Positions 1 through 8,971 are shown, counted from the first letter of the stretch. The stretch is DNA of 13,923 nt from Candidatus Peregrinibacteria bacterium RIFCSPLOWO2_01_FULL_39_12 (GCA_001787455.1 MFXA01000063.1:1-13923); one strand, 5' to 3'. Numbers and translations are program-made. Notes: generated by a model from the letters alone, not told the origin.

Positions 1-21
1 CTATCTAAAAATATGGATAAG

Positions 22-60
22 TTGTGGTCAGATAGCGCATATTAATTATCTTGACCATAA
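22..60 (+). promoter_or_regulatory. rpoB leader stem-loop (imperfect dyad)
   Basis: Positions 22-34 can pair with 47-60: TTGTGGTCAGATA against TATCTTGACCATAA, with one G-U pair (24/58) and one bulged T at 51. The loop is 35-46. The structure ends 7 nt before the rpoB ATG. A second short inverted repeat, CTATCT (1-6) with AGATAG (30-35), competes with it. It could be an RNA element such as a processing or attenuation site upstream of rpoB, as known between rplL and rpoB in enterobacteria, or a DNA operator. No convincing promoter is visible in these 67 bases, so the rpoB promoter is probably further upstream. The pairing is seen; the function is inferred. Confidence 0.55.
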
Positions 61-67
61 TTTCCAT

Positions 68-3000
68 ATGCCAAAAAACAAGAAAACTGTCGGCAAAAAA
101 CAGCCGAAAAAAACAAAAACTTCAAAAAAAATTTCCAAACCGGTATCAAAAAAAAATAACAAGGCTAAGGCAAAAAAGCCTATTGCAAAGCCTAAAGTCT
201 TAAAAACCGTAAAAGCCAAACCTGCCAAACAGGCAAAGCCGGCTAAAAAAGAAAAAGCCGTAAAATCTTCAAAAAAAAATCTAAAAAAAGAGCGTGTAGA
301 TAAAAATCTGGTTAAACCATCGGGAATCGCTTTCCACAAAGAACCCCTTATTTTGCACAGCAAACGCAAGTATTTCCAGGAACAAATTGATGCTAAAGTT
401 ACGATTCCAAGTTTAATTGAAGTGCAAATAAACTCTTACGAATGGTTTTTAAAAGAAGGAATCAGGGACTTGTTGGATGAAGTTACTCCTATTCAGGATT
501 TTTCCGGGAAAAAATTGGAACTTCATTTTCTTGAACACTCCCTTGGAGAAGTAAAATATGATGCAGAAACGGCAAAAGCAAAAAACATCACATACGAAGC
601 GCCGTTAAAAGTCCATGTACAGCTTATCAATAAAGAAACAGGTGAAATCAAGGAGCAGGATGTATTCTTGGGAAACGTTCCTTTAATGACAAACCGCGGA
701 ACCTTTATAGTAAACGGGATTGAAAGAGTTGTAGTCAGCCAGATTGTAAGATCTCCCGGCGTATTCTTTTCAAAAAACTTGACCACACCGGACATGCATA
801 ACGCAAAAATCATTCCAAAACGCGGCGCATGGCTTGAAATTGAAACAGACAAAAAAGGCATAATGACGGTAAAAATAGACAGAAAACGCAAAATCCCTGT
901 CACCTCGCTTTTGCGCGTATTCGGATATGAATCCGACAAACAAATTATGGATTTATTTAAAGATGTAACAACCGACGTCGAACACGATTACATCTTAAAT
1001 ACACTTGGAAAAGATCAATCAAAAATTGTGGAAGATGCATATCAAAATATCTACAAAAAAATCAGACCGGGTGATTTGGCAACGCCGGAAAATGCAAAAT
1101 CCCTTATTAAATCAATGTTCTTCGATTATAGAAAATATGACATGGGACCGGTTGCGCGATATAAATTGAACAAAAGATTCAATCTCGACACTCCAAACAA
1201 GAAAAAATATCACACATTCCAGGTTGATGACCTTATTCACATTTTAAAACACCTTATTAAGCTAAATAATGGCGAACTTCAACCTGACGATATCGATCAT
1301 TTGTCCAATAGAAGAATCCGCGCGGTCGGTGAACTTGTGCAAAATAAATTTCGTGTAGGCTTGCTTAGAACGGACAGAATCGCAAAAGACAGAATGACGG
1401 TAATGGATCTTGAAACGGTAACTCCGACACAACTTATAAACTCACGGCCGATCACAGCGGCACTAAGAGAATTTTATGCGAGCTCACAGCTTTCACAATT
1501 CATGGATCAAACAAATCCGCTCGCGGAACTTGAACACAAGAGAAGGTTATCCGCTATGGGTCCGGGTGGACTTTCAAGAGAGAGAGCTTCATTTGATGTC
1601 CGTGACGTACACCAATCTCACTACGGAAGAATTTGTCCTATCGCAACTCCGGAAGGACCGAACATCGGACTTGTTGTCCATTTGGCAACTTACGCAAAAA
1701 TCAATCAATATGGATTTATCGAAACTCCTTTCAGGGAAGTTTCCTCCGAAGTAAAAAATTCGGAAAAAGAAACAGTCGGCCGCATTGCAAGAGAAACAGT
1801 GGAAGATAAAGGACATGTAATAGTAAAAGCCGGACAGGAAATCACGGAAGAAATCGCAAAAAAATTGGCAAAACTTAAAATTGATAAAATCACCGTAAGA
1901 CCTTATTTAACAGATAAAATAAACTACTTCGACGCAGAAGAAGAACAAAAACTCATCATCGCACAAGCCAATTCGGAAATCGACAAATTAGACCAATTTA
2001 TAAACACCCGTGTTTCGGCGCGTAAAAATGGTGAAGCGCTTTTAGCCCATGTGAACGACATAACTCACATCGACGTATCTCCAAAACAGATTATATCCAT
2101 AACGACAGCATTAATTCCGTTCCTTGAACACGACGACAACACCCGCGCATCCATGGGATCAAACATGCAGAGACAAGCGGTATCGCTAATTTCTCCGGAT
2201 GCACCGATTGTCGGGACAGGCATAGAAGAAATCGCGGCAAAAAGCTCGGGACAAGTAATTTCCGCTGAAATGGACGGAGAAATTTCTTATGTGGATGCAA
2301 ATATAATCACTGTTGTATACTCAAACGGCAAAAAATTAAGCTACCAGCTCCAAACTTACGAAAGATCAAATCAGGGAACGTGTATCCATCAAAGAGCGCT
2401 TGTCCAAAAAGGACAAAAAGTAAAGAAAGGTGAAGTATTGGCGGATGGACCGGCTACGGAAAACGGTGAGCTTGCACTTGGCAAAAACCTGCTTGCGGCA
2501 TACCTCCCATGGGAAGGATATAACTTCGAGGATGCCGTGATAATTTCGGATAAACTCGTAAGAGAAGGCTGGTTTGATTCTGTCCATATAGAAAGCTACG
2601 TAGCGGATGTACGCGAAACAAAACTTGGACCGGAAATTGTAACACGCGATATCCCGAATGTCGGCGAAGCGAAATTAAAAGATTTGGATGAGGATGGAAT
2701 TGTAAGAATCGGCGCGACCGTACAGGAAGGCGACATTTTAGCAGGCAAAATTACACCAAAAGGAGAAACCGAACTTACCGCAGAAGAAAGGCTTTTAAGA
2801 GCAATCTTCGGGGATAAAGCCCGCGACGTAAAAGACACTTCCCTGAGACTTCCTGGAGGTGAAGGCGGAAAAGTGGTCGCCATCCAAATTTTCACAAAAG
2901 AAGCCGGAGACGAACTTACAACCGGCGTATTAAAACAAATTAAAGTAAATGTGGCTCAAACAAGAAAAGTACAAATCGGAGATAAATTTGCGGGCCGTCA

Positions 3001-3862
3001 CGGAAATAAAGGCGTGGTTTCCATAATTGTGCCTCAAGAAGATATGCCGTTTTTACCGGATGGTCGACCTGTAGATGTAGTACTCAACCCACTTGGAGTT
3101 TCCAGCCGTATGAATATCGGCCAGATTCTTGAAACACACTTGGGTTGGGCATCAAAAGAACTTGGAATAACAGTTGCAACCCCTCCGTTAAACGGAATCC
3201 CAACATCTCAAATTACAGCATTGCTAAAAAAAGCAAATCTGCCTGAAGACGGCAAGCTCACAGTATACGATGGGAAAAGCGGCGAACCATTCGACAGGAA
3301 AGTAACAGTCGGCATTGCTTATATTATGAAACTTAACCATTTGGTTGAAGATAAAATCCATGCACGTTCAGTTGGTCCATACTCGCTCGTAACACAACAG
3401 CCTCTTGGAGGGAAAGCTCAACATGGAGGTCAAAGGTTCGGAGAAATGGAGGTTTGGGCACTTGAAGCATATGGAGCAGCTCACGTATTGCAAGAAATGC
3501 TCACAATCAAATCTGATGATGTATACGGACGATCAAAAGCTTACGAATCAATTGTAAAAGGCGAACCCATTAAAAAACCACGTATTCCGGAATCCTTCAA
3601 CGTATTAACAAAAGAATTACAAAGCTTGGGTCTTTCCGTAAAACTTCTTGAAAACGAAGCGGGAATAAAAATAGTGGAAGACGAATATCTCGAAGAAGAT
3701 GCAATAGCCCAAACGGATGTAGCTCCAGAAATACAGCGCGAAATTACCAAGGAAAGCGGGGGAACTTCACGAGAAGCGGGCAATTTGGAAGGACTTGATG
3801 AAAAAGATTTAAAAGAAGAAAAAACTCGTGCTAAAGACACGAAGCGAAGCGGAGTGTCCTAA
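68..3862 (+). CDS. rpoB: DNA-directed RNA polymerase subunit beta
   Basis: The beta subunit of the RNA polymerase core, 1264 aa, forms one side of the active-site cleft. The rifampicin pocket begins at about residue 472 (SSQLSQFMDQ) and continues through HKRR at 490-493. The residues matching E. coli D516, H526 and S531 (here D480, H490, S495) are the susceptible type. GDKFAGRHGNKG at 971-982 and the C-terminal LGGKAQHGGQRFGEMEVWA block that contacts beta' are intact. Two additions stand out: an N-terminal tail of about 76 residues, 32 of them Lys, before the usual start of the fold near residue 100, and about 65 residues after the usual C-terminus near residue 1200. The ATG at 68 is the only ATG before about residue 206, so the tail cannot be trimmed to a later ATG. 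No Shine-Dalgarno is present. ssb follows 55 nt downstream in place of rpoC. Confidence 0.98.
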   Translation: MPKNKKTVGKKQPKKTKTSKKISKPVSKKNNKAKAKKPIAKPKVLKTVKAKPAKQAKPAKKEKAVKSSKKNLKKERVDKNLVKPSGIAFHKEPLILHSKRKYFQEQIDAKVTIPSLIEVQINSYEWFLKEGIRDLLDEVTPIQDFSGKKLELHFLEHSLGEVKYDAETAKAKNITYEAPLKVHVQLINKETGEIKEQDVFLGNVPLMTNRGTFIVNGIERVVVSQIVRSPGVFFSKNLTTPDMHNAKIIPKRGAWLEIETDKKGIMTVKIDRKRKIPVTSLLRVFGYESDKQIMDLFKDVTTDVEHDYILNTLGKDQSKIVEDAYQNIYKKIRPGDLATPENAKSLIKSMFFDYRKYDMGPVARYKLNKRFNLDTPNKKKYHTFQVDDLIHILKHLIKLNNGELQPDDIDHLSNRRIRAVGELVQNKFRVGLLRTDRIAKDRMTVMDLETVTPTQLINSRPITAALREFYASSQLSQFMDQTNPLAELEHKRRLSAMGPGGLSRERASFDVRDVHQSHYGRICPIATPEGPNIGLVVHLATYAKINQYGFIETPFREVSSEVKNSEKETVGRIARETVEDKGHVIVKAGQEITEEIAKKLAKLKIDKITVRPYLTDKINYFDAEEEQKLIIAQANSEIDKLDQFINTRVSARKNGEALLAHVNDITHIDVSPKQIISITTALIPFLEHDDNTRASMGSNMQRQAVSLISPDAPIVGTGIEEIAAKSSGQVISAEMDGEISYVDANIITVVYSNGKKLSYQLQTYERSNQGTCIHQRALVQKGQKVKKGEVLADGPATENGELALGKNLLAAYLPWEGYNFEDAVIISDKLVREGWFDSVHIESYVADVRETKLGPEIVTRDIPNVGEAKLKDLDEDGIVRIGATVQEGDILAGKITPKGETELTAEERLLRAIFGDKARDVKDTSLRLPGGEGGKVVAIQIFTKEAGDELTTGVLKQIKVNVAQTRKVQIGDKFAGRHGNKGVVSIIVPQEDMPFLPDGRPVDVVLNPLGVSSRMNIGQILETHLGWASKELGITVATPPLNGIPTSQITALLKKANLPEDGKLTVYDGKSGEPFDRKVTVGIAYIMKLNHLVEDKIHARSVGPYSLVTQQPLGGKAQHGGQRFGEMEVWALEAYGAAHVLQEMLTIKSDDVYGRSKAYESIVKGEPIKKPRIPESFNVLTKELQSLGLSVKLLENEAGIKIVEDEYLEEDAIAQTDVAPEIQREITKESGGTSREAGNLEGLDEKDLKEEKTRAKDTKRSGVS
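3836..3858 (+). repeat. GCGAAGC hairpin inside the rpoB 3' end
   Basis: GACAC (3836-3840) pairs with GTGTC (3854-3858). Inside lie GAA opposite GGA and then GC-GAA-GC (3844-3850). The element encodes most of the last eight residues of RpoB (through TKRSGV) and lies 5 nt from a second GCGAAGC hairpin. It is one of five copies of GCGAAGC at gene ends or in gaps of this window. Confidence 0.6.
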
Positions 3863-3879
3863 GTTTTGCGAAGCAAAAC
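3863..3879 (+). repeat. GCGAAGC hairpin directly after the rpoB stop
   Basis: GTTTTGC (3863-3869), loop GAA (3870-3872) and GCAAAAC (3873-3879) form a perfect 7-bp stem beginning on the first base after the rpoB TAA. No T-run follows, so it is not a classic intrinsic terminator. It may mark an mRNA 3' end or protect upstream RNA between rpoB and ssb. The structure is seen; the role is inferred. Confidence 0.7.
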
Positions 3880-3917
3880 ACCAAATAAATAATCTTAAAC
3901 CCTTAACTAACACAATT

Positions 3918-4421
3918 ATGAGAAGCGTAAACAAAGTAATCTTAATAGGAAACCTAACAAGAGACCCTGAAATGAGACAAACCCCAAATGGGCAAAATGT
4001 AACAACGTTTGGCATCGCCACAAACAGAGAATGGACAACATCCGACAAAGAAAAAAAGTCCTCGGCTGAATTTCATGAATGCGTAGCATGGGCTCACTTG
4101 GCGGAAATTTGCCAACAATATATCAAGAAAGGACATCTTGTTTATGTGGAAGGCTATCTTAAAACCAGGAGCTGGGACAGTCCGGAAGGAATCAAAAAAT
4201 TTAAGACAGAAATTGTAGTTCACGACATGATCCGTCTTGAAAAAAGACCAAAAAATGCACAAGACGAAGACTACGTTCCTGAAACACAAGTCTCTGAAAC
4301 AGCAGTGGAAATTGATACAGCACCCGCTTCCGAACCGACACCCGAACCGGAAACCAAACCAATCGAAGAACCGGAGGCAAAAGGAAGCGGCAACATTGTA
4401 GACAAAGACCTTGGCCTATAA
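3918..4421 (+). CDS. ssb: Single-stranded DNA-binding protein
   Basis: SSB, 167 aa, binds single-stranded DNA during replication, repair and recombination. The OB fold covers about residues 1-112, starting MRSVNKVILIGNLTRDPEMR, with the family features TPNGQNVTTFGIATNREW, FHECVAWAHLAE and GHLVYVEGYLKTRSW. A flexible Pro/Glu/Thr-rich linker follows. The protein ends NIVDKDLGL, which lacks the usual DDDIPF-type tip and its final Phe. The ATG at 3918 is chosen because the fold begins there. The frame stays open back to a GTG at 3828 inside rpoB, but those 30 residues have no SSB character. It lies 55 nt after rpoB and 47 nt before rpoC, in a leader without any G from 3874 to the start and no Shine-Dalgarno. 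This position between the two polymerase genes is unusual; it is probably cotranscribed with them. Confidence 0.96.
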   Translation: MRSVNKVILIGNLTRDPEMRQTPNGQNVTTFGIATNREWTTSDKEKKSSAEFHECVAWAHLAEICQQYIKKGHLVYVEGYLKTRSWDSPEGIKKFKTEIVVHDMIRLEKRPKNAQDEDYVPETQVSETAVEIDTAPASEPTPEPETKPIEEPEAKGSGNIVDKDLGL

Positions 4422-4468
4422 ATTCAAATAAAAAATATTAAATTTCATCCAATTTTAACAATAAAATT

Positions 4469-7400
4469 ATGCAGCAAGCAGATCAAAAAAATAATAGGAA
4501 AGACCGATTTAACGCCATTAGCTTGTCTGTAGCATCTCCGGAAGAAATTTTGGCATGGTCTAACGGCGAAGTAAAAAAGCCCGAAACAATCAATTACAGA
4601 ACACAAAAACCTGAAAGAGACGGGTTGTTTTGTGAAAAAATATTTGGACCAACCAAAAACTGGGAATGTTACTGCGGAAAATACAAAAGAATCCGCTATA
4701 AAGGCGTGATATGTGAAAAATGCGGAGTCGAAGTAACACGCTCATCAGTCAGACGTGAAAGAATGGCGCACATAAAGTTAGCCGTGCCTGTAACGCACAT
4801 ATGGTTTTTGCGCTCAACACCAAGCAGAATCGGACTACTCCTTGATTTGCCAATAAAAACACTGGAACAAGTCGTATATTTTGCGGCATACACAGTCTAC
4901 GAACTGGACGAAAAAGCAAAAGACGAAGTAATTGCAAAACTTCAAGTAGACTTCAAGTCGGAAAAGAAAAAAATGCAGGAAGAATTCAAGCAAAAATCTT
5001 TAGATGTAGAAAAAATCGAAAACGAAAAAATGAAAAAAAACGCAACGGCGGGACTTGAAAAAGAATACGGAAAAAACGTCGAAGATCTTGATTTTGAACA
5101 TTCGGAAACAAAAGAAACTTTGGAAAAACTAAGAATCGGGAAAGTGTATTCCGAAGTGGACTATCGAAACATGTCTTTAAAATTTGGACATATCTTCAAA
5201 GCGGGAACCGGCGCGGAAACTATAAGAAACATAATTGCCGACACAGACCTTGAAAAGCTCATCACAAATTTAAAAAAAGAATCCGCAAGGACATCCGGAC
5301 AAAAACAAAAAAAAATCATCAAAAGAATCAAACTTGCGGGAAGTCTGCTTAAATCGGGAATCCGCCCTGAATGGTTTGTATTGACCGTACTTCCAATTAT
5401 CCCTCCAGATCTTCGTCCAATGGTTCAACTTGATGGAGGAAGATTCGCAGCATCGGATTTGAACGACCTATACCGACGCGTAATAAACAGAAACAATCGC
5501 CTAAAAAGACTTCTTGCAATCGGCGCACCGGAAGTTATCTGTAGAAATGAAAAAAGAATGCTTCAGGAAGCAGTGGACACCTTACTAAACAACAGCGCAA
5601 GACAAGGCAAAACAGTATTCAGCTCAGGAGATAAAAGAAAATTACGCTCGTTGTCAGATATGTTAAAAGGTAAACAAGGAAGGTTTAGACAAAACTTACT
5701 TGGGAAACGTGTTGATTACTCGGGCCGCTCGGTAATCATAATCGGACCAAAATTAAAACTGCATCAATGCGGAATGCCAAAAATAATGGCTCTTGAATTA
5801 TTCAAACCATTTATAATCGGTCGACTTATAAGAGATGGCTTTGCGCACAACATTAAAAACGCGGAAAAACTTATACAAACAAGTAAAAGAGAAGTTTGGG
5901 ATATTTTGGAAGAAGTTACAAAAGATCATCTTGTACTGTTAAATCGTGCTCCGACATTGCACAGACTTGGAATCCAGGCATTTCAGCCGATATTGATTGA
6001 AGGAAAAGCCATTCAGGTTCACCCACTGGTTTGCGCCGCATTCAATGCGGACTTCGACGGAGATCAAATGGCCATTCACATTCCTCTTTCAAAACTAGCA
6101 CAGGAAGAAGCACACAGATTAATGCTTTCAGCCAGAAATCTTCTAAAACCGTCTTCCGGAGAACCTATAATTACTCCAACTCAGGACATGGTTTTGGGTT
6201 GCTACTATCTAACAAAACTTATAGAAAAAACTAAAGGAACAGGGATGTCTTTCTCTAATACCGAGGAAGCAATCATTGCATATCAAAGCGGCTTTTTAGA
6301 TTTACAAGCTTTAATAAAATGCAAATATAAAGACCAATTGATTGAAACAACTTTAGGAAGACTGATATTCAACAGCTTCATCCCTGATGGATTGGAGTAT
6401 TACAACGACAATATAGGCAAAAAGAAACTCGGCGACATCGTTTCCGAATGTTTTGAAAAACTCGGATTGGAAAAAACAGCGATTCTTGCAGACAATCTCA
6501 AAGATATTGGATTTAAATTTGCAACAAAATCCGGAATTTCCTTCAGCCAGGCGGACATGATAGTTCCGAAAGAAAAAACAAAAATAATTGAAGATGCCTC
6601 CGAAGTTGTTAAACAAATAAACAACCAATTCTGGAAAGGTCTTATTACGGAGGATGAAAGGTATCATCACACAATAAAAATCTGGTCGCAGACAAAATCC
6701 AAAATCACGGAAATAATGATCAATGGAATCGAAGAAGACAACAATATTTTTTACATGATTGATTCCGGCGCACGTGGAAACTGGGGACAAATTACTCAGT
6801 TGTGCGGGATGAAAGGACTCGTTGCAAATCCTGCGGGAAAAACTATCGAACTTCCGATCAAATCAAACCTAAAAGAAGGATTCACGATTTTGGAATACTT
6901 CATTGCTACACACGGAGGACGTAAAGGAAAGTCCGACACGGCCTTAAAAACAGCTGAAGCGGGTTACCTTACAAGACGTCTCGTAGATTCAAACCAAGAC
7001 ATCGTAGTTAGAGAATATGACTGCGGATCTACTCACATCCATACAATCACTCGAGAAGAATCCGAACAAATCGGTGAAAAATTTGAAACAAGAATTTATG
7101 GAAGAACCCTTGCTGAAACACTAAAAGATAAAGACGGAAAAACCATCGGCAAAAAAGGCGACATAATAGAAAAAGAAAGAATAAGACAAATCAAAAAATC
7201 TTTAGTCAACGAAGTTAAAGTAAGATCGGTTATGACTTGCCAAACCTTGAACGGAATCTGCGTAAAATGCTACGGGAAAGACCTTGGCACCAACAAAGAA
7301 GTTGAAATTGGAACTGCGGTTGGAATCATCGCCGCACAAAGTATTGGCGAACCGGGAACACAGTTGACTATGCGTACCTTCCACATGGGTGGTGTAGCTG

Positions 7401-8410
7401 AAGGCGGCGATATCACTCAAGGCTTGACACGCGTTGAAGAATTATTCGAAGCTAGAAGCCCTAAAACTCCTGCAGTAATTTGTGAAGTTGACGGAAAAGC
7501 ACACATCCATCAAAAAGGACGGATCACAGAAATAGTTGTAACTTCAAACGACTCAATCGAGGAATCATACACTATTTTAGCCGACATGAAACCAACTGTA
7601 AAAGTAGGCGACAGAGTGAAACCGAAAATGGTTATCGCGAAAGCGGAAGAACAAAAAGGAGTATTGAAAGCGCTTTACGAAGGAAAAGTTGTAAAGATAG
7701 GAGATAGTACAATTACAACGAGAACTGAGGGAAAAATTACCAGAAGTTATATGGTCCCTCCATCCCGAACTATAAAAATCAAAAACAACGCAGAGGTAAG
7801 CAAAGGTCAATCCCTTACTACCGGTCACTTGAATTTAAAAGATTTAATGCACTTAACCAATGAATATACCGTACAAAAATACATAGTAACCGAAGTGCAA
7901 AGCATTTACGCATCACAGGGACAAAGCATTAACGACAAACACCTGGAAATAATCGCAAGACAAATGTTGTCGAAAGTGAGAATCCTTGACGGAGGATCAA
8001 GTGAATTTTTACCGGGTGAAATAATAGATGTAATAAAATTCACCTCAATAAACAAAACACTTGAGAAGAAAGGCAAAAAGCAAGCAATTGGCGAACGTCT
8101 TTTACTGGGATTGACCAGAATAGCCCTTTGCACAGACAGCTGGCTTTCTGCTGCCTCCTTCCAGGAAACAATCAGGGTCTTGGTTGAAGCTTCAACCACA
8201 AATAGAATGGATACCCTTTCAGGGTTAAAAGAAAATGTTATCATTGGCAAACTTATTCCTGCGGGCGATACCTTCAGAGGTCAGCATAAAGCGGAAACAT
8301 CCATACAAAAAGATGCGAAAGACACAAAAGATGCAGAAGAAAAACGTGAAAAAGGAACTATTAAAGAAATTGTAGAGGAAGAGTTCAAAAGAGAATTGCC
8401 AATCATTTGA
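4469..8410 (+). CDS. rpoC: DNA-directed RNA polymerase subunit beta'
   Basis: The beta' subunit, 1313 aa, carries the catalytic Mg2+ site. The N-terminal zinc ribbon uses C67, C69, C82 and C85. The active-site loop NADFDGD lies at 526-532 (Asp 528, 530, 532). The bridge helix is at about 800-840 ([19 protein letters not shown]). The second zinc site is C852, C924, C931 and C934. The trigger loop carries M968 and H972. Residues about 147-225 form a highly charged, probably coiled-coil segment between the zinc ribbon and the clamp helices, which shifts the active site about 68 residues later than in E. coli. The C-terminal tail is Lys/Glu-rich. The start follows a 54-nt stretch without G (4415-4468) and has no Shine-Dalgarno. 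The stop is TGA, the only TGA stop in the window, and it overlaps the candidate promoter of the next unit. Confidence 0.98.
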   Translation: MQQADQKNNRKDRFNAISLSVASPEEILAWSNGEVKKPETINYRTQKPERDGLFCEKIFGPTKNWECYCGKYKRIRYKGVICEKCGVEVTRSSVRRERMAHIKLAVPVTHIWFLRSTPSRIGLLLDLPIKTLEQVVYFAAYTVYELDEKAKDEVIAKLQVDFKSEKKKMQEEFKQKSLDVEKIENEKMKKNATAGLEKEYGKNVEDLDFEHSETKETLEKLRIGKVYSEVDYRNMSLKFGHIFKAGTGAETIRNIIADTDLEKLITNLKKESARTSGQKQKKIIKRIKLAGSLLKSGIRPEWFVLTVLPIIPPDLRPMVQLDGGRFAASDLNDLYRRVINRNNRLKRLLAIGAPEVICRNEKRMLQEAVDTLLNNSARQGKTVFSSGDKRKLRSLSDMLKGKQGRFRQNLLGKRVDYSGRSVIIIGPKLKLHQCGMPKIMALELFKPFIIGRLIRDGFAHNIKNAEKLIQTSKREVWDILEEVTKDHLVLLNRAPTLHRLGIQAFQPILIEGKAIQVHPLVCAAFNADFDGDQMAIHIPLSKLAQEEAHRLMLSARNLLKPSSGEPIITPTQDMVLGCYYLTKLIEKTKGTGMSFSNTEEAIIAYQSGFLDLQALIKCKYKDQLIETTLGRLIFNSFIPDGLEYYNDNIGKKKLGDIVSECFEKLGLEKTAILADNLKDIGFKFATKSGISFSQADMIVPKEKTKIIEDASEVVKQINNQFWKGLITEDERYHHTIKIWSQTKSKITEIMINGIEEDNNIFYMIDSGARGNWGQITQLCGMKGLVANPAGKTIELPIKSNLKEGFTILEYFIATHGGRKGKSDTALKTAEAGYLTRRLVDSNQDIVVREYDCGSTHIHTITREESEQIGEKFETRIYGRTLAETLKDKDGKTIGKKGDIIEKERIRQIKKSLVNEVKVRSVMTCQTLNGICVKCYGKDLGTNKEVEIGTAVGIIAAQSIGEPGTQLTMRTFHMGGVAEGGDITQGLTRVEELFEARSPKTPAVICEVDGKAHIHQKGRITEIVVTSNDSIEESYTILADMKPTVKVGDRVKPKMVIAKAEEQKGVLKALYEGKVVKIGDSTITTRTEGKITRSYMVPPSRTIKIKNNAEVSKGQSLTTGHLNLKDLMHLTNEYTVQKYIVTEVQSIYASQGQSINDKHLEIIARQMLSKVRILDGGSSEFLPGEIIDVIKFTSINKTLEKKGKKQAIGERLLLGLTRIALCTDSWLSAASFQETIRVLVEASTTNRMDTLSGLKENVIIGKLIPAGDTFRGQHKAETSIQKDAKDTKDAEEKREKGTIKEIVEEEFKRELPII

Positions 8411-8436
8411 CCTTGCATTCAATAAAAACATAATAT
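8407..8436 (+). promoter_or_regulatory. Candidate promoter of the rpsL-rpsG-fusA unit
   Basis: A TTGACC -35 box at 8407-8412 overlaps the rpoC stop codon. Possible -10 boxes are CATAAT at 8429-8434 (16-nt spacer) and TAATAT at 8431-8436 (18-nt spacer). The start point would be near 8441-8444, about 63 nt before rpsL. The match is good but not decisive in such AT-rich DNA. Confidence 0.45.
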
Positions 8437-8438
8437 AA

Positions 8439-8473
8439 ATTAGCCGCCAGGCAGACCCGAAGAGGCTGCTAAT
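8439..8473 (+). promoter_or_regulatory. Stem-loop at the start of the rpsL leader
   Basis: ATTAGCCGCC (8439-8448) pairs with GGCTGCTAAT (8464-8473), giving nine pairs and one C/T mismatch, with a 15-nt loop. It is one of the few GC-rich patches between genes here. It sits where the transcript from the 8407 promoter would begin. Without a following T-run it does not look like an intrinsic terminator of rpoC. It may be a 5'-end stabilising or regulatory hairpin. Confidence 0.45.
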
Positions 8474-8479
8474 AAAAAC

Positions 8480-8496
8480 CGTTAGCGAAGCGAACG
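8480..8496 (+). repeat. GCGAAGC hairpin before rpsL
   Basis: CGTT (8480-8483), an A/G mismatch, GC-GAA-GC (8485-8491) and AACG (8493-8496) form a short hairpin. It ends 9 nt before the rpsL ATG, and the intervening bases contain no G. Confidence 0.55.
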
Positions 8497-8505
8497 CCAA
8501 ATACT

Positions 8506-8919
8506 ATGCCAACAATAAACCAATTAATCAGACACCCGAGAAAAAGTGCTCATAAAAAAAGCAAAGCTCCTGCTTTGCAATCCATTTTCAATCATCTCAA
8601 AAACGGCAGCGTGGCGTTAGGATGTCCGCAAAAACGTGGAGTATGCATTAAAGTAACCACAATGACCCCTAAAAAACCAAACTCGGCTCTAAGAAAAATA
8701 GCGAGAGTGCGTCTTACAAACGGAATGGAAGTAACAGCTTACATCCCGGGCGAAGGACATAACTTACAGGAACACTCAATAGTAATGATACGCGGAGGAA
8801 GAGTTAAAGACTTGCCGGGCGTGCGATATCACATAATAAGAGGAAATTTGGATACTCAAGGAGTGCAAAAAAGAAAACAAAGCCGCTCATTATACGGAGC
8901 TAAAAGACCAAAAGCTTAG
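8506..8919 (+). CDS. rpsL: 30S ribosomal protein S12
   Basis: S12, 137 aa, sits at the decoding centre of the small subunit and affects accuracy. The family signature [11 protein letters not shown] begins at residue 54, with the PNSA loop at 58-61. [12 protein letters not shown] has Lys100 and Asp101, the latter being the residue methylthiolated by RimO in many bacteria. K56 and K100 correspond to the E. coli positions whose mutation gives streptomycin resistance, and both are the susceptible type. The loop of about 14 residues between PAL and CPQKRG matches the longer Firmicutes-type S12, so the length is normal. It is first in the rpsL-rpsG-fusA unit. The stop TAG forms the base of a GCGAAGC hairpin. 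No Shine-Dalgarno is visible. Confidence 0.98.
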   Translation: MPTINQLIRHPRKSAHKKSKAPALQSIFNHLKNGSVALGCPQKRGVCIKVTTMTPKKPNSALRKIARVRLTNGMEVTAYIPGEGHNLQEHSIVMIRGGRVKDLPGVRYHIIRGNLDTQGVQKRKQSRSLYGAKRPKA

Positions 8920-8937
8920 ACAAAGCGAAGCTTTGTC
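8919..8937 (+). repeat. GCGAAGC hairpin at the rpsL stop
   Basis: GACAAAGC (8919-8926), loop GAA (8927-8929) and GCTTTGTC (8930-8937) form a perfect 8-bp stem whose first base is the G of the rpsL TAG stop. It occupies the rpsL-rpsG gap, where enterobacteria carry the S7 autoregulatory site. A similar role here is possible but not shown. No T-run follows. Confidence 0.7.
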
Positions 8938-8971
8938 CTATAACAACCAACCCTAACTTATCTTAAATCTC

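Noticed and set aside
52..57. TTGACC as a -35 box for rpoB
   Set aside because: A -10 box at the right distance would lie inside the coding region after the ATG, and the hexamer is an arm of the dyad.
1481..1560. Natural rifampicin resistance in RpoB
   Set aside because: The positions matching D516, H526 and S531 are the susceptible residues. The Met at the L533-equivalent position (497) alone is not enough to claim resistance.
3828..3917. 30-residue N-terminal extension of SSB from GTG 3828
   Set aside because: It overlaps the rpoB 3' end and repeat hairpins and has no SSB character. The conserved OB fold begins at the ATG at 3918.
8408..8425. TGA as glycine (code 25) at the end of rpoC
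   Set aside because: Reading through would add only five residues before TAA at 8423. No in-frame TGA occurs in any of the nine genes despite very many glycines, so TGA is a stop here.
3844..8931. GCGAAGC copies as a CRISPR array
   Set aside because: The copies are only 7 bases, are scattered over kilobases, lack regular spacing and lie at gene ends.
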